Source: Halonotius sp046719765
GTDB taxonomy: Archaea; Halobacteriota; Halobacteria; Halobacteriales; Haloferacaceae
Length of the DNA: 64,000 nt
Assembly: GCF_046719765.1 (NCBI RefSeq)
Contig: NZ_JABEBY010000011.1
Coordinates: 48,355 to 112,354 of the forward strand
Direction: 5' to 3'
Part shown: positions 40,902-50,562 of the stretch, piece after piece
How the letters are laid out: every line of letters starts with the position of its first letter
Position numbering within the stretch: position 1 is the first letter of the stretch
Position numbers and translations under genes: made by a program
Notes under the pieces: model-generated
Databases searched by the model: none
The model's input: the letters and a program-made list of their open reading frames with translations, nothing else
Told to the model about the DNA's origin: nothing

Positions 40902-42947
40902 TCACGCCAGCCACTCGTCGGGCTTCGTGTCGTAGTCGACATCGTCGGCCGCGATGCGATCTGCGATCTCGGGTGCTAGTTCGTGTTCGGTCACCTCGCC
41001 GCCGTCGTACTGCAGTCGGACGCCGACCTCCGTTCCCTCGGGTTCGCTGTTGCGGCGACGGGCGTTGCGGAGTTCTTTTTCGTTGTATTCCGTCCGAATC
41101 GTCGCAAGGTTCACCGGTCGGCCCCAGAGTTCGAACACCCGTTCCAGTGTCGCCTTCGCCTGCGCTTCGTCGAGTGCGACGCCGTTGTACTGGTGGCCGA
41201 GCAGGAGTTCGCCGCGGTTCTTGAAGTTCCCGTCGAGGACGACGATCGTCGGCTTGCCGAAGTTGGTGAACTGCAACAGCAGTTTCCGTTTCACGTCGTC
41301 AGCGTCGGTGCTGGCGACGCGGAACTCCTCGCCGGCCTGACTGTACTCGTAGGTGAAGTAGTTCCGCTCGCGGACGAACTCGTCGGTGAGAAACTCGTCG
41401 AGGAACGTCACGTCGTTGTGACTCTCCCGCACCGCGTACATCCGGCTCCAGCCGGCGGTGCGGTCGACATCGCTTAGCGCGTCGGAAACGGTCGCGTAGC
41501 GGTCGACATCGAACATGTAGCGCGCTCGCTCCTCCAGCGTCGACCGCGAGAGGTTCCGCAGGGCGGTGCGGTGCTGGGGCCGCGACAGCACGTAGTGTCG
41601 CTCGGCCAGCCCCTCGTCGGTGAGTAGCTTCCACGGATACGTCTCGATATCCGGCCCCTCGTCGGCGTCGGTATCGCCCTTGCGGACGGAGAGCGCCCGG
41701 TCGACCATCTCGGCGTCGACCCGGGGGTCGCCGTCGGCGGCCAGCTCCGCAAGCTCGTCGAGCATCGCGGGCCCGGCACCCTCGATAGCTGGATGTGGCT
41801 GCAGCGTGTCGACGACCTCGTCGATATCGATCTCTGCGTGGAAGTTCTCGGGGGTGATGCCGTCGACGCGGAGCAGTTTGTCGACGACATCCCGCCGGGC
41901 GGCCTGTAGCTCGACGTGTGTCCAGAGTTCGAACCCGAGCTTGTAGGGGTTCAGCCCGGGCGAGCCGAGTACTCGCGCCATGTGGTCGGCGTAGGTGAGG
42001 AACTCGTCGGGGCCGGCAAACCCCTCGCCGCCCATCATGATAGATTCCCAATATGTTGCCCATCCCTCGTTCATCACCTTCGTCACCTTCTGGCCCGCAA
42101 AGTAGTAGACCTCCTCGCGGATCGCGTCGATAACGGTCGTCTCCCAGGGCTCGCGGTCGACGGCCTTCCCCGTCTCGGGATCGTATCGCTTCCCGTGATC
42201 CCGGAGGAAGGCGAGCACGTCGGGTCGTGGTTTGTCGGGTTCGACACCGCCGTCCTGTGCGTCGAGCCATTCCTCGTCGAAGACATCATCCTGTACCTCC
42301 GCGGAGAGATCGAGTTCGTCGATCTTTGCCTGCAGTTCTTCTCTGGGGTCGTCGCCGTCGCTCGTTGGCTCGATCGCGTCGCCATCGCGGGCGGCGTTGA
42401 CCGGGCTGTGCTGGTCGATCGTGTCTTCGATGGCTGAAACCGCGTCGATCAACCGCTCGACTGCCTCGCGGTCGACATCGGCTCGCCGACCGATCGCCGC
42501 GAGCCGGTCGGCGTTACGCGCCAGTCGTGCGGCCGCGTTCGGCCCATCCTCACCGCGGTCGGCGTAGAGCCCGAACCAGTTGTTGTTGGCAAAGAAGTCA
42601 GCGTGGCCCTCGACGTGGGTGATGACGGCCTTCTGGTCGGCCATTGTGTTCGACTCCTGCAGAAAGGCGTGGCTTGGATCGTCGTTGTTGACGATCTCGA
42701 AGGCCTTGCCGAGCCCGTGGCGATCCTTCTTCCGCTGGCGTTCGTAGTTCATCCCCCACCGCCAGTGCGGGTAGCGCTGCTGAAACCCGCCGTAGGCGAT
42801 GAGTTCGTTCATCTCGTCGTGGTCGACGACCCAGTACCGAACCGGGTACGGATCGAGGCCGAGCCGTTCGGCGAGATTCCGGGCCTCGGCGGCCGGCTTG
42901 TCCAGCTGTTCGGCCGCGCGTTTCGCTTCGAGTCTGTCGTCTCTCAT
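40902..42947 (-). CDS. spoVR: SpoVR family protein
   Basis: 681 residues, larger than the bacterial form (about 500) because of acidic insertions. LGLDPYPVRYWVVDHDEMNE, YGGFQQRYPHWRWGMNYERQ, VITHVEGHADFFANNNWF and MNEGWATYWESIMMGGEGF are the conserved motifs, including a H-x-x-G-H-x-D-F metal-site-like triad. It overlaps yeaH by four bases. Bacterial SpoVR works with YeaH and PrkA in stress and starvation responses. The molecular role is not established. Confidence 0.92.
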   Translation of the reverse strand: MRDDRLEAKRAAEQLDKPAAEARNLAERLGLDPYPVRYWVVDHDEMNELIAYGGFQQRYPHWRWGMNYERQRKKDRHGLGKAFEIVNNDDPSHAFLQESNTMADQKAVITHVEGHADFFANNNWFGLYADRGEDGPNAAARLARNADRLAAIGRRADVDREAVERLIDAVSAIEDTIDQHSPVNAARDGDAIEPTSDGDDPREELQAKIDELDLSAEVQDDVFDEEWLDAQDGGVEPDKPRPDVLAFLRDHGKRYDPETGKAVDREPWETTVIDAIREEVYYFAGQKVTKVMNEGWATYWESIMMGGEGFAGPDEFLTYADHMARVLGSPGLNPYKLGFELWTHVELQAARRDVVDKLLRVDGITPENFHAEIDIDEVVDTLQPHPAIEGAGPAMLDELAELAADGDPRVDAEMVDRALSVRKGDTDADEGPDIETYPWKLLTDEGLAERHYVLSRPQHRTALRNLSRSTLEERARYMFDVDRYATVSDALSDVDRTAGWSRMYAVRESHNDVTFLDEFLTDEFVRERNYFTYEYSQAGEEFRVASTDADDVKRKLLLQFTNFGKPTIVVLDGNFKNRGELLLGHQYNGVALDEAQAKATLERVFELWGRPVNLATIRTEYNEKELRNARRRNSEPEGTEVGVRLQYDGGEVTEHELAPEIADRIAADDVDYDTKPDEWLA

Positions 42948-44272
42948 GAGTCGGTGTCCTCCGTGCTGAGTATCTCGTAGATCGCGTCGGTCACGTCGTC
43001 GGGCCCGGTGACACGGGCGACGGCGACGTTGTCGGCATCGCCGAGGGCGCGTTCGACCTCGTCGGCATGGCGGGCGTTCTTCGTCGTCCCGCCCGGCTGG
43101 GTCTCGACGTAGGCGTGGAGGTTGGCGTCGATCGACCGCATCAGCGGGATCACGTGCTGTTGGGTGTCGGCGCCGGCGTTCTCGGAGTCGCCGGCGGCAA
43201 ACACGTACCGGTTCCACTCGCTGTAGGGATACTCCTCAAGCACCTCCTCGACGCGCCCGTAGGCACTGGAGATGCGGGTGCCGCCGCCGGACTGGATCCC
43301 GAAGAACGCCTCGCGGTCGACCTCCCAGGCCTCGGCGTCGTGGACGATGTAGTGAAACTCGGCGGCGTCGTACTTCCCGGTCAGATACCAGTCCATCGGC
43401 GTGAACACGCGCTCGACGAGTTCCCGCTTGGTCTCCCGCATCGACCCCGAGACATCTCTGATGTTGACGACGACGACGTTCCGCTCGTGCTGTTCGATAA
43501 CTTCGGGATGGCGGAACCGCTCGTCGGCCCGGCGGAAGGGAACGGTGTCGATCCCTTTGCGGCGAATCCGCTGGCTCGTCGGCTCGCGATCGACCTCGGT
43601 CTCAAGCGTCTCGAAGTCAGCCCAGCGGGCGACCGACTCGATGGCCTCCCCGCGGTCGGCTTCGATCTCGCGGGCGGCGTCGGCGATCCACGCCCGCGAG
43701 ACCGGAATTGACGCCTCCCGAGCCCAGGTGAACACTGCGTCAACACCAGCGCCGTCGACGAACAGTCCCTCACGTACATACGACTCGTCGAAATCGGTCG
43801 CGAGATGGCGTTTCAGCCCGCGTTTGAAGAACTCATCAACGTCGAGTGACCCCTGCGGCCCGGTTCGAGCGGTGTCGGTGAAATCACCCTCGACCTCCTC
43901 GACGACGCGTTTCCCCTTCGGTTCGAGATCCAAGCCGAGTTCCTCGTCGAGTTCCTTCGCGAACTCCTCGGGATCCATCTCGTAGTACTCGTGGTCGCCG
44001 CCCTCCTCGCCCGGCTCGCCGGCCTCGTCGCCGTCATCGGGTTGTGGATCGACCGGCTGGCCGGGCTGTGGCTGGCCGTCCTCGCCTTGGCCGACGCCGC
44101 CGACCTCGCGTTGGTCGTACTCGAAGGCCGGCAGATCGACGATCTTGACCGGGATCCGCACCTGATCCGGGCCGGAGCCGCCGAGATCGCCATGGCTGAT
44201 GAACTCAGTGAGGTCTTGCCGGCGGGCCTCGCCGACATCGCGGAACCGTTCGCGGTCTTCGGGCAGACCCAT
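42944..44272 (-). CDS. yeaH: YeaH/YhbH (DUF444) von Willebrand-like protein
   Basis: 442 residues. MGLPEDRERFRDVGEARRQD opens the family. The centre is a Gly/Gln/Glu-rich insert (about 60-95). The vWA-like domain shows the MIDAS motif NIRDVSGSMRETKRELVERV (D-x-S-x-S) and IQSGGGTRISSAYGRVEEVL, with FAAGDSENAGADTQQHVIPL. It is co-transcribed with the kinases: the start shares one base with prkA2. It is thought to act with PrkA and SpoVR. Confidence 0.93.
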   Translation of the reverse strand: MGLPEDRERFRDVGEARRQDLTEFISHGDLGGSGPDQVRIPVKIVDLPAFEYDQREVGGVGQGEDGQPQPGQPVDPQPDDGDEAGEPGEEGGDHEYYEMDPEEFAKELDEELGLDLEPKGKRVVEEVEGDFTDTARTGPQGSLDVDEFFKRGLKRHLATDFDESYVREGLFVDGAGVDAVFTWAREASIPVSRAWIADAAREIEADRGEAIESVARWADFETLETEVDREPTSQRIRRKGIDTVPFRRADERFRHPEVIEQHERNVVVVNIRDVSGSMRETKRELVERVFTPMDWYLTGKYDAAEFHYIVHDAEAWEVDREAFFGIQSGGGTRISSAYGRVEEVLEEYPYSEWNRYVFAAGDSENAGADTQQHVIPLMRSIDANLHAYVETQPGGTTKNARHADEVERALGDADNVAVARVTGPDDVTDAIYEILSTEDTDS

Positions 44273-46683
44273 CAGCGATCACCTCCATCGAGGGTGGCCG
44301 AGTCGCCACCACCGCCGTCGCGCTCCGCCGGTGGTTCGCCGCCGTCGGTCGACAGCGTCTCCCACTCGTCGCGGACCTCCCGCATCACGGCGCGGCTGGT
44401 GAGCTCCGCCGACGCGCGACTGTACCCTTGGTCGACCATGCGGTCGATCGTCTCAGATTTCACACGCTCGGTCTCGGTGTCAGCCGGCGGATCGGCCCAC
44501 TCACCCGGATCAAGCTCCGGAAACCGGCGTTTTAGATCCGCGAGATCGTTCGTCTCCAGTACCGACTGGAGCTCCGGAATCTCGTTGAGTTCGACATCGT
44601 CGACGCTGAACTCGTCGCCGCGGTTCCGCCACGCATACCGGGTGAGCGCGCGGATCACCTGCTCGCGGCGGAACTCGGCGACCGGTTCGGTCGGCTCCGT
44701 GCCGCGGTAGTCACTTTCGTCGAACCGGCCGAGGGTTTCGGTCTCGAAGACCTTCATCACCAGTCCGTCCGGCGACTCCTGGCCGCGGTCGGTGGCGACG
44801 GGCTCGTCGGCATCCCACGCGTAGACGTGTTCGACGTACTCCGCGACGGTCTCGGGCCCAACGGTCTCGGCCGCCAGTGCCGCGTCGACGACATCGGTCC
44901 GCTGTTGCTCCCGAACCCGCTCGGCGACCGCGGTGTGGCGGCTCTCGAACTCCTTGATCTCCGCCCGCGAAAACACCGGCGCGTCGGCCAGCCGGTCGAC
45001 CATCGCATCCAGCACGTCGTGTGGCGTCACGACCTGCTCGACGGGTAACTCGGGGTGGCTGCGGTCGCTGTCCTCGCTTAGCAGATCGGCGACGACATCC
45101 CGCGTGTAGGTGACGGGAATCCCGGTTCGGCCGTCGTCACCGTCGAACGATATCTCGTCGGCGGTGATCACCTCATCGCCGCGGCGGAGGTCGCCCGTCT
45201 CGTACAGCCGGGCCTTCTCGATCAGGTCGATATCGGCGGGCAGATCGTCGGTTTCCAGCCGAGTGACGACCGCATACAGCGCGGCCGCGCCGATCGCATG
45301 CGGGGCGAGTTCCCGCTGGCGTGTCCGGCCGTCGTCGTCCCGCACGCTCGTTCGGACGGCGTCCCGAACGTGGTCGGTGCTGGCACCGATCGCACTGTGG
45401 GGATCGCTCGGTCTGTCGCCGTTGGCCGTCTCGACGGCTTCCTCGCCACCCCCCGCACCGGGCACCCCGGTTCGGCCGGTGACCTCACGGCGAAGGAGGG
45501 CGGCTTCGAGCCCGCGGTCGGTCAGATACCGGAACTCGTGGCGCGTCAACCGGCGTTTCAGTGCCTTCAGCGGGTCGGCACCCTCCTTCTCGGCGTGGCG
45601 GTCGAGTTCGGCATCGAGATCCGGGTTCGAGACGACGATCAGCTGGGTGTCGATATCCATCCCGATCCCCTTGTCGAGTTTGACGCGATTCTCGTCGGGC
45701 ACGTTGAGCAGTCGCTGCAGCAAGTCGGCGTGCTGGCTGGCGTCCTCGACGATGGTGGCGACGCCGTTACCCTGCGAGAGCACGCCGTCGTAGCTGAACG
45801 CCTGTGGGTTCTTTCGGCCCCGCGAATCGAGTTCGCGCAGCATGCCGCTCATCCACGAGCCGACGAGGCGCTCCTTGGGGGTGCCGTCGTCCTCGGCGTG
45901 GAGCACACCGATCCCTTGGCCAATGTCGACAACGTAGCTCGTCACCCGGAGGTGGTCGCGGTCGGTCACCGCCGAAAAGAGGTCGCGGCGGCCCTCCTCG
46001 CGGTACGTCGACTCCAGATGCTCGTAGGCCTCGCGGCTGAACGGGTCGAGATCGACATCGGCGGCGATGGGGTAGGCCGTCTCGTCGGCCACCGATTCAG
46101 CAATCTCCGCGCGGATGTCCGCCGGAAACACCGACAGCGGGTTCGCCTGCACCGGGCTGCGGTACCACGCGGTGGCATCGCCGCCGCTGCCGTACGACAG
46201 CGAGCGCGTCGAGCCGGCGGTGCCGGTCACGTTCCACTCGACGGTGTAGCGTCGGCCCGCGTCGGTCTTCGAGAACTCCCGCAACCCGTTGACCAGACAC
46301 CGCTTGAACTCGGATTTCCCGGTCGCCGTCGGCCCGTCGATCCAGACGATCTTTTCGTCGTTGCCGCGGCCCGCAGCGGCCGCCCGGAGGTCGTCGACAA
46401 AGGCGTTCAGCGCGGCGGTGTTTCCCAACACTGCGTGTTCGCCATCGTTGAACGGGTCGTCGAAAAACCGGTAGCGATCCAGCTCCTCGCCGCGTTCCTC
46501 AACTGTGCGGGTGCCCTGCGATTCGATTGCAGCAAGCAGATACCGTGGCCCGGAGGCGGCGGCGATCGGGTTCGTGAGCACCCGCTCAACGTACTCGTCG
46601 AGGCTCATCGGCGAGTCGTAGGCCTGTTGCAGTCGCTCATCGGCCGCCCGCCGGAACGTCTCGCCGTCTGTGGTGTCTGTCAT
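44272..46683 (-). CDS. Second PrkA-type AAA ATPase / serine kinase, diverged paralogue
   Basis: 803 residues. Walker A is IVWIDGPTATGKSEFKRCLV, with ATGKS instead of the GSGKS of the first copy. MYTFRW of the first copy is matched here by RYTVEWNVTGTAG, and LDKGIGMDIDTQLIVVSNPD parallels IDIDQVIVGRTNMPE. A longer acidic insert (ADGDRPSDPHSAIGA region) and an extended C-terminus make it larger than typical PrkA (about 640). Being tandem with the first copy suggests a hetero-oligomeric ATPase. The start follows the prkA1 stop by three bases. Confidence 0.85.
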   Translation of the reverse strand: MTDTTDGETFRRAADERLQQAYDSPMSLDEYVERVLTNPIAAASGPRYLLAAIESQGTRTVEERGEELDRYRFFDDPFNDGEHAVLGNTAALNAFVDDLRAAAAGRGNDEKIVWIDGPTATGKSEFKRCLVNGLREFSKTDAGRRYTVEWNVTGTAGSTRSLSYGSGGDATAWYRSPVQANPLSVFPADIRAEIAESVADETAYPIAADVDLDPFSREAYEHLESTYREEGRRDLFSAVTDRDHLRVTSYVVDIGQGIGVLHAEDDGTPKERLVGSWMSGMLRELDSRGRKNPQAFSYDGVLSQGNGVATIVEDASQHADLLQRLLNVPDENRVKLDKGIGMDIDTQLIVVSNPDLDAELDRHAEKEGADPLKALKRRLTRHEFRYLTDRGLEAALLRREVTGRTGVPGAGGGEEAVETANGDRPSDPHSAIGASTDHVRDAVRTSVRDDDGRTRQRELAPHAIGAAALYAVVTRLETDDLPADIDLIEKARLYETGDLRRGDEVITADEISFDGDDGRTGIPVTYTRDVVADLLSEDSDRSHPELPVEQVVTPHDVLDAMVDRLADAPVFSRAEIKEFESRHTAVAERVREQQRTDVVDAALAAETVGPETVAEYVEHVYAWDADEPVATDRGQESPDGLVMKVFETETLGRFDESDYRGTEPTEPVAEFRREQVIRALTRYAWRNRGDEFSVDDVELNEIPELQSVLETNDLADLKRRFPELDPGEWADPPADTETERVKSETIDRMVDQGYSRASAELTSRAVMREVRDEWETLSTDGGEPPAERDGGGGDSATLDGGDR

Positions 46684-46686
46684 CGC

Positions 46687-48762
46687 TCAGTCAGCTCCAT
46701 CCTCCATCTCCGAGCGGGCGACGGCCGCGCCGGCGTACTCCAAGACCTCGGCGGCCCCATCCTCGGAGTAGCCGCGGTCGACGAGCGCGTCGACCCATGC
46801 GCCGCGTTCCTCCTCGTCGAGATCCGTCGCCGACACGAGCGCGGAGAAATTGATGTTGTGTTTCTTGTCTTCCCACAGTTTCCGTTCGAGTGCGCGGCGC
46901 AGGCGGTCGTTGTCCTGTGGATCGAAATCCCGTCCCTCCCGGGCCCGGCGGGAGACCCAGTTCGAGACCTCCTGGCGGAAGTCGTCCTTGCGGTCGGAGG
47001 GGATATCGAGCTGTTCCTCGACCGCCCGGAGGAACGTCTCGTCGGGTTCGGTTTCCCGGCCGGTCAGCTCGTCGTCGACAGTGGCGTCGTCGATGTAGGC
47101 CATGACGTGATCCATGTACTTCTCGCCTTGGCGGCGAAGTTCATCGACATCGTACGCAAGGGCGTGGCGCACATCCTCGATGGCGCGTTCGCGGTACTCC
47201 TCGCGGACGGTATCGAGCAGCCGCTTGTAGCGGTCGAGATCGTCGGCCGCGATCGAGCCGTGGCCGCCAAGATTCGCCTCGAAGTGATCGAAGACGGACA
47301 GCGGCGAGAGGTAGGAGCGATCCCGATGGGTCGCGTCCATGATCGCCTCGGCGATCTCGTCGCCGATGAACCGCGCGGAGACACCCTCCATCCCCTCGCC
47401 GATGTCGGCTGACTCCTCGGCGTCCTCTCTGAGCTTCCGGCGGTCGACCTCCTCGTCTTCGAGTTCGCCGTTGTAGACCTTCGCTTTCTCCAGTAGGTCG
47501 ACCGTCTCGTCGGTCGGTTCTTCAAGCCGGGTCAGCACGCCGAAGAGCCCGGCCATCTCCAGGGTGTGAGGCTCGACGTGGACGTTCGGCACGTCGGCGT
47601 TCTGCAGCATCTTCCGGTAGATCTTCGACTCGCTGTCGTACTCTAAGACGTAGGGGTAGTCGATCCGCTTGGTGCGGTCGTTGAACGCCTCCATCTTCTC
47701 GTCGCCGGTCTTTTCGCGGTACTCCGGCATGTTCGTCCGGCCGACGATCACCTGATCGATATCGATCCGGGGGTTGTTCTTCGGCTTGATTGTCCCCTCC
47801 TGTGAAGCGTGCAGGAAATCATAGAGAAACTCCCGCTGGAGTTTGAGGAGCTCCTCACCGGAGAACAGCCCGCGGTTGGCGTTACAGAACGCGCCGGCGT
47901 AATCGAAGGCTCGCGGATCTGACTCGCCGTAGACGGCCAGTTTCGCGTAGTTGGTGTCGCCGGTGAGCTCGGTTTCGTCCTGGTTTTTCTTGTCTTTGGG
48001 TTCGAAGGTCTCGATGCACTCCCGGCGGTTCTCGCTGGCGACCAGCCGGATCACCTCGATGTGGTTGTCGAGGACGGCCTCCAGATCGTCGTCGTAGTGG
48101 GCCAGCAACTCGTCCATGTAAAACTCCGAGGCAGGGTCGAGATGCTGGTCGTTGCGAAGCGTGTACGGCGCGTCGAGTGTCTCGTTGAGATCCTCGATAA
48201 CCGCCGCCCGCTGTTCGTTCGGCAGCAACACCAGTGGATCCTGATTCATCGGCGAGCGGACGGTGTCATCGCCCGGATCCTGGTCGTCGATCACCGAGCA
48301 GAGATCGGTCCACCGGAAGGTGTACATCCGGCCGGCGTCCTCGCGGGTGTAGGCCTCGAAGTACCGCCGGGTGAGCCAATCGAAGTGTGATTTCCCCGAC
48401 CCAACCGGCCCCAACAGGAGCTTGATGCGTTTCTCCGGGCCGAGCCCGCGCGCGCCGGATTTCACCTTGTTGACGAACTCGTGGATCGCCTCGTGGATCT
48501 CACGGCCGTAAAAGACGTTTTCGCCGTCGTGCAGCGGATCCTCGGCGGCGAGGGCGTACTCGACGAGGCCGTCTTCCTCGCTGTACTGCGTGCCGTAGTG
48601 ATCGAACATATCGGCGACACGCTGGTGGGCGTTCCGTGCGACGTGAGGGTCTTCGTACACCGTGTCGAGATACCACGAGAACGACCGGGCTTCCCGCAGA
48701 TCGTCGGGGATACTCGCCTGATACGTTTCGCTGAGCTGGTCGAGTGTGTGTCTGTCTGTCAT
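46687..48762 (-). CDS. prkA: PrkA-type AAA ATPase / serine protein kinase
   Basis: 691 residues, near the normal PrkA length. Walker A is IKLLLGPVGSGKSHFDWLTR. The family region RMYTFRWTDL, LPNEQRAAVIEDLNE, ALDNHIEVIRLVASENRREC and RIDIDQVIVGRTNMPEYREK follow, and the C-terminal kinase-like region is rich in helices. ATG 48762 gives MTDRHTLDQLSETYQASIPD; upstream in-frame codons are Cys/Arg-rich and not coding-like. It is the first gene of the prkA-prkA2-yeaH-spoVR operon. Confidence 0.92.
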   Translation of the reverse strand: MTDRHTLDQLSETYQASIPDDLREARSFSWYLDTVYEDPHVARNAHQRVADMFDHYGTQYSEEDGLVEYALAAEDPLHDGENVFYGREIHEAIHEFVNKVKSGARGLGPEKRIKLLLGPVGSGKSHFDWLTRRYFEAYTREDAGRMYTFRWTDLCSVIDDQDPGDDTVRSPMNQDPLVLLPNEQRAAVIEDLNETLDAPYTLRNDQHLDPASEFYMDELLAHYDDDLEAVLDNHIEVIRLVASENRRECIETFEPKDKKNQDETELTGDTNYAKLAVYGESDPRAFDYAGAFCNANRGLFSGEELLKLQREFLYDFLHASQEGTIKPKNNPRIDIDQVIVGRTNMPEYREKTGDEKMEAFNDRTKRIDYPYVLEYDSESKIYRKMLQNADVPNVHVEPHTLEMAGLFGVLTRLEEPTDETVDLLEKAKVYNGELEDEEVDRRKLREDAEESADIGEGMEGVSARFIGDEIAEAIMDATHRDRSYLSPLSVFDHFEANLGGHGSIAADDLDRYKRLLDTVREEYRERAIEDVRHALAYDVDELRRQGEKYMDHVMAYIDDATVDDELTGRETEPDETFLRAVEEQLDIPSDRKDDFRQEVSNWVSRRAREGRDFDPQDNDRLRRALERKLWEDKKHNINFSALVSATDLDEEERGAWVDALVDRGYSEDGAAEVLEYAGAAVARSEMEDGAD

Positions 48763-49158
48763 TATGCGTGGTTCGAAGACGGTGGCGATCGGACGATGTG
48801 TGGGTGACCACCCTGCGGCACCACCGGCCACCCGTTGGTGCGATGGACAGCAGCTTCTGTCACCACATGCCCTGCTTCGCTTGCAGCGGCACCCCGGCGA
48901 GGACCAACGCAGATCGTCGTTTCGGCCCGCATTCGAAGCTATACACAGTCTGGTGTTTGACAGCAATAAGCGTGTTGCTGAATACCATGGGTGTATGACA
49001 CATGAACAAACCCTCACGAGTTGGATGGCTCGATCGTGACAGGTGATGCTACTGTCGCGTCAGTACAGCCTATCGGCGCGTTTCGACCACAGGCTCCCAC
49101 CTGTTCACCGAGATGTCCGGTCACAACTCACTTGTCGCTGTGCCTGACATCTACAGGC
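48763..49158. other. 396-base gap upstream of prkA operon
   Basis: It is the regulatory region of the minus-strand operon and of the small plus-strand membrane gene. AT-rich patches are few (GAAGCTATACACAG, CAATAAGCGTG). I see no RNA gene or repeat of note, and no convincing coding frame. Confidence 0.55.
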
Positions 49159-49374
49159 ATGCTGCCCTCCATACTGCTGCAACTCGAACTGGCGCTCATC
49201 GGCTTTGCGTTCTCACTGCTCACCTTTGTGGTGCAGATCGCGCTCGTCATCTGGACGTACAGCGACGCCGCCGACAACAGCAGTCACTCGGCGATCCTGT
49301 GGGCGCTCGTGGTGTTGTTTGCCCCGCTGCTTGGGGTGGTGTTATACCTGCTACTCGGCCGTGATCAACGCTGA
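49159..49374 (+). CDS. Small two-span membrane protein (PLDc_N-like)
   Basis: 71 residues. Hydrophobic segment at LQLELALIGFAFSLLTFVVQ running on to IALVIWTYSDAADNSSHSAI, and a second at LWALVVLFAPLLGVVLYLLL, ending in GRDQR. The pattern W-T-Y-x-D-A ... APLLGVVLYLLLGR is that of the phospholipase-D N-terminal membrane-anchor family (PLDc_N), here alone without a nuclease. Start 49159 (MLPSILLQLE) is taken because upstream codons encode no helix. Confidence 0.75.
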   Translation: MLPSILLQLELALIGFAFSLLTFVVQIALVIWTYSDAADNSSHSAILWALVVLFAPLLGVVLYLLLGRDQR

Positions 49375-49397
49375 GCGGTCGCGGCGGCCGTCACCGC

Positions 49398-50462
49398 TCA
49401 GGGCACATACCAGATCCCACGCTCCCGATCCCACAGCGAGCCGACGACGATGTGTGGCAGCGCGATAATACTGATAAAGATGCTCCAGAACGCTACCGCG
49501 CCGGACAGCAGGGTGCTGTTCGCAAACGGGTTTGGCACGGCCCAGTAGACGGCCGCCAACACGGCAACTGTCGCCAGCGCGCCCGCGACGAGCAGTCCCC
49601 ATGCCCGGATCGCTGTCGTTGTCGGATCGTCGCCGCCAAGCAGATCCCACCGGTCGTCGCCAACCGGCGGCTCCCGCACCGTCTGTGCGCGGGCGACCTG
49701 CCGGGCGGAGTACCACAGCGGGAAGTAGAGCCCGACGGCGACGACGACCGGCACGACCGCAAAATACGCCGTCAACAGCAGCGTTTCACCGGCATCGACA
49801 ACCCACGAGCGACCGCCGCCCCGCAGATAGCCCAGCCCGATGTGAGCGACCAGTGCCAGCCCGAAGCCCGCGGCGATGATCGGTCGTGTCACGTCGAAAT
49901 ACGCCGCATACGGCGCGAGTCCGCCCGGCTCGACCAACCCGACCATGAGCGCGCTAAAGGAATGGAACGTCTCGGGCCAGAAGACGATGGGCACGAGCAT
50001 GACGCTGCCGCCGCGGACGCCAGCCGCCAGTAGCCGCTGGGCCCGCGTCTGTAGGTGGTCGGTGCCGCTGGTGGCATCGAGCACCTTCACCCCGCCGAGG
50101 CCGCCTTTCGCCATGGCGACGGTGACCGCCAGGCCCAACCCGGCAACCGGCGAAACCAACAGCAGCCCGAGGAAGCCGCCAACGGCTGCCAGATACACCG
50201 CGACGTACCGCCACCGAAAGTCCGGCCGTCGCCGCCGGAGGTTGGCGACGTGCTCGTAGCCGCCGTGGGGGAGGTTGAGCGCGATCATCCCCACGAGATA
50301 GATGACCATCTGGGCGTCCATCGGTACCGATATCCCGGCGGCGGCCAGCGCCGCGAACGTGACGGCGACCACCACCAACGCGGCCCGTGAGAGCAGCAGC
50401 GATGGGTGTGCATCCGACGTGCGAGACAGCCGGCTCATCGCCCGAGAACTGAGCGCGCTCAT
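49398..50462 (-). CDS. blh: Brp/Blh family beta-carotene 15,15'-dioxygenase
   Basis: 354 residues, polytopic membrane protein. Family motifs are MIALNLPHGGYEHVANLRRR near residue 65, VFWPETFHSFSALMVG, and PHIVVGSLWDRERGIWYVP at the C-terminus, each carrying conserved His residues that bind iron. The enzyme cleaves beta-carotene to retinal for rhodopsins. It is divergent from a CrtI-like gene and shares its control region. No rhodopsin gene is in the window. Confidence 0.9.
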   Translation of the reverse strand: MSALSSRAMSRLSRTSDAHPSLLLSRAALVVVAVTFAALAAAGISVPMDAQMVIYLVGMIALNLPHGGYEHVANLRRRRPDFRWRYVAVYLAAVGGFLGLLLVSPVAGLGLAVTVAMAKGGLGGVKVLDATSGTDHLQTRAQRLLAAGVRGGSVMLVPIVFWPETFHSFSALMVGLVEPGGLAPYAAYFDVTRPIIAAGFGLALVAHIGLGYLRGGGRSWVVDAGETLLLTAYFAVVPVVVAVGLYFPLWYSARQVARAQTVREPPVGDDRWDLLGGDDPTTTAIRAWGLLVAGALATVAVLAAVYWAVPNPFANSTLLSGAVAFWSIFISIIALPHIVVGSLWDRERGIWYVP

Positions 50463-50562
50463 ACCATGATTGTGGGGGCTGTTCACATATAAAACGGGTC
50501 GCGCAATCCTGCGATCTGGGAACGCCCGCTGGCCGAATACGGGTGCCGCCCTACGATCAGAT

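Noticed and set aside
40675..40914. A 79-codon open frame on the minus strand between the receiver-PAS gene and spoVR
   Set aside because: No domain, no ribosome site and no clear codon bias; it overlaps the spoVR end only slightly and looks like chance.
45298..47412. A 704-codon open frame on the plus strand
   Set aside because: It is antisense to both PrkA-type genes and has the Val/Gly/Arg-rich composition of a shadow frame.
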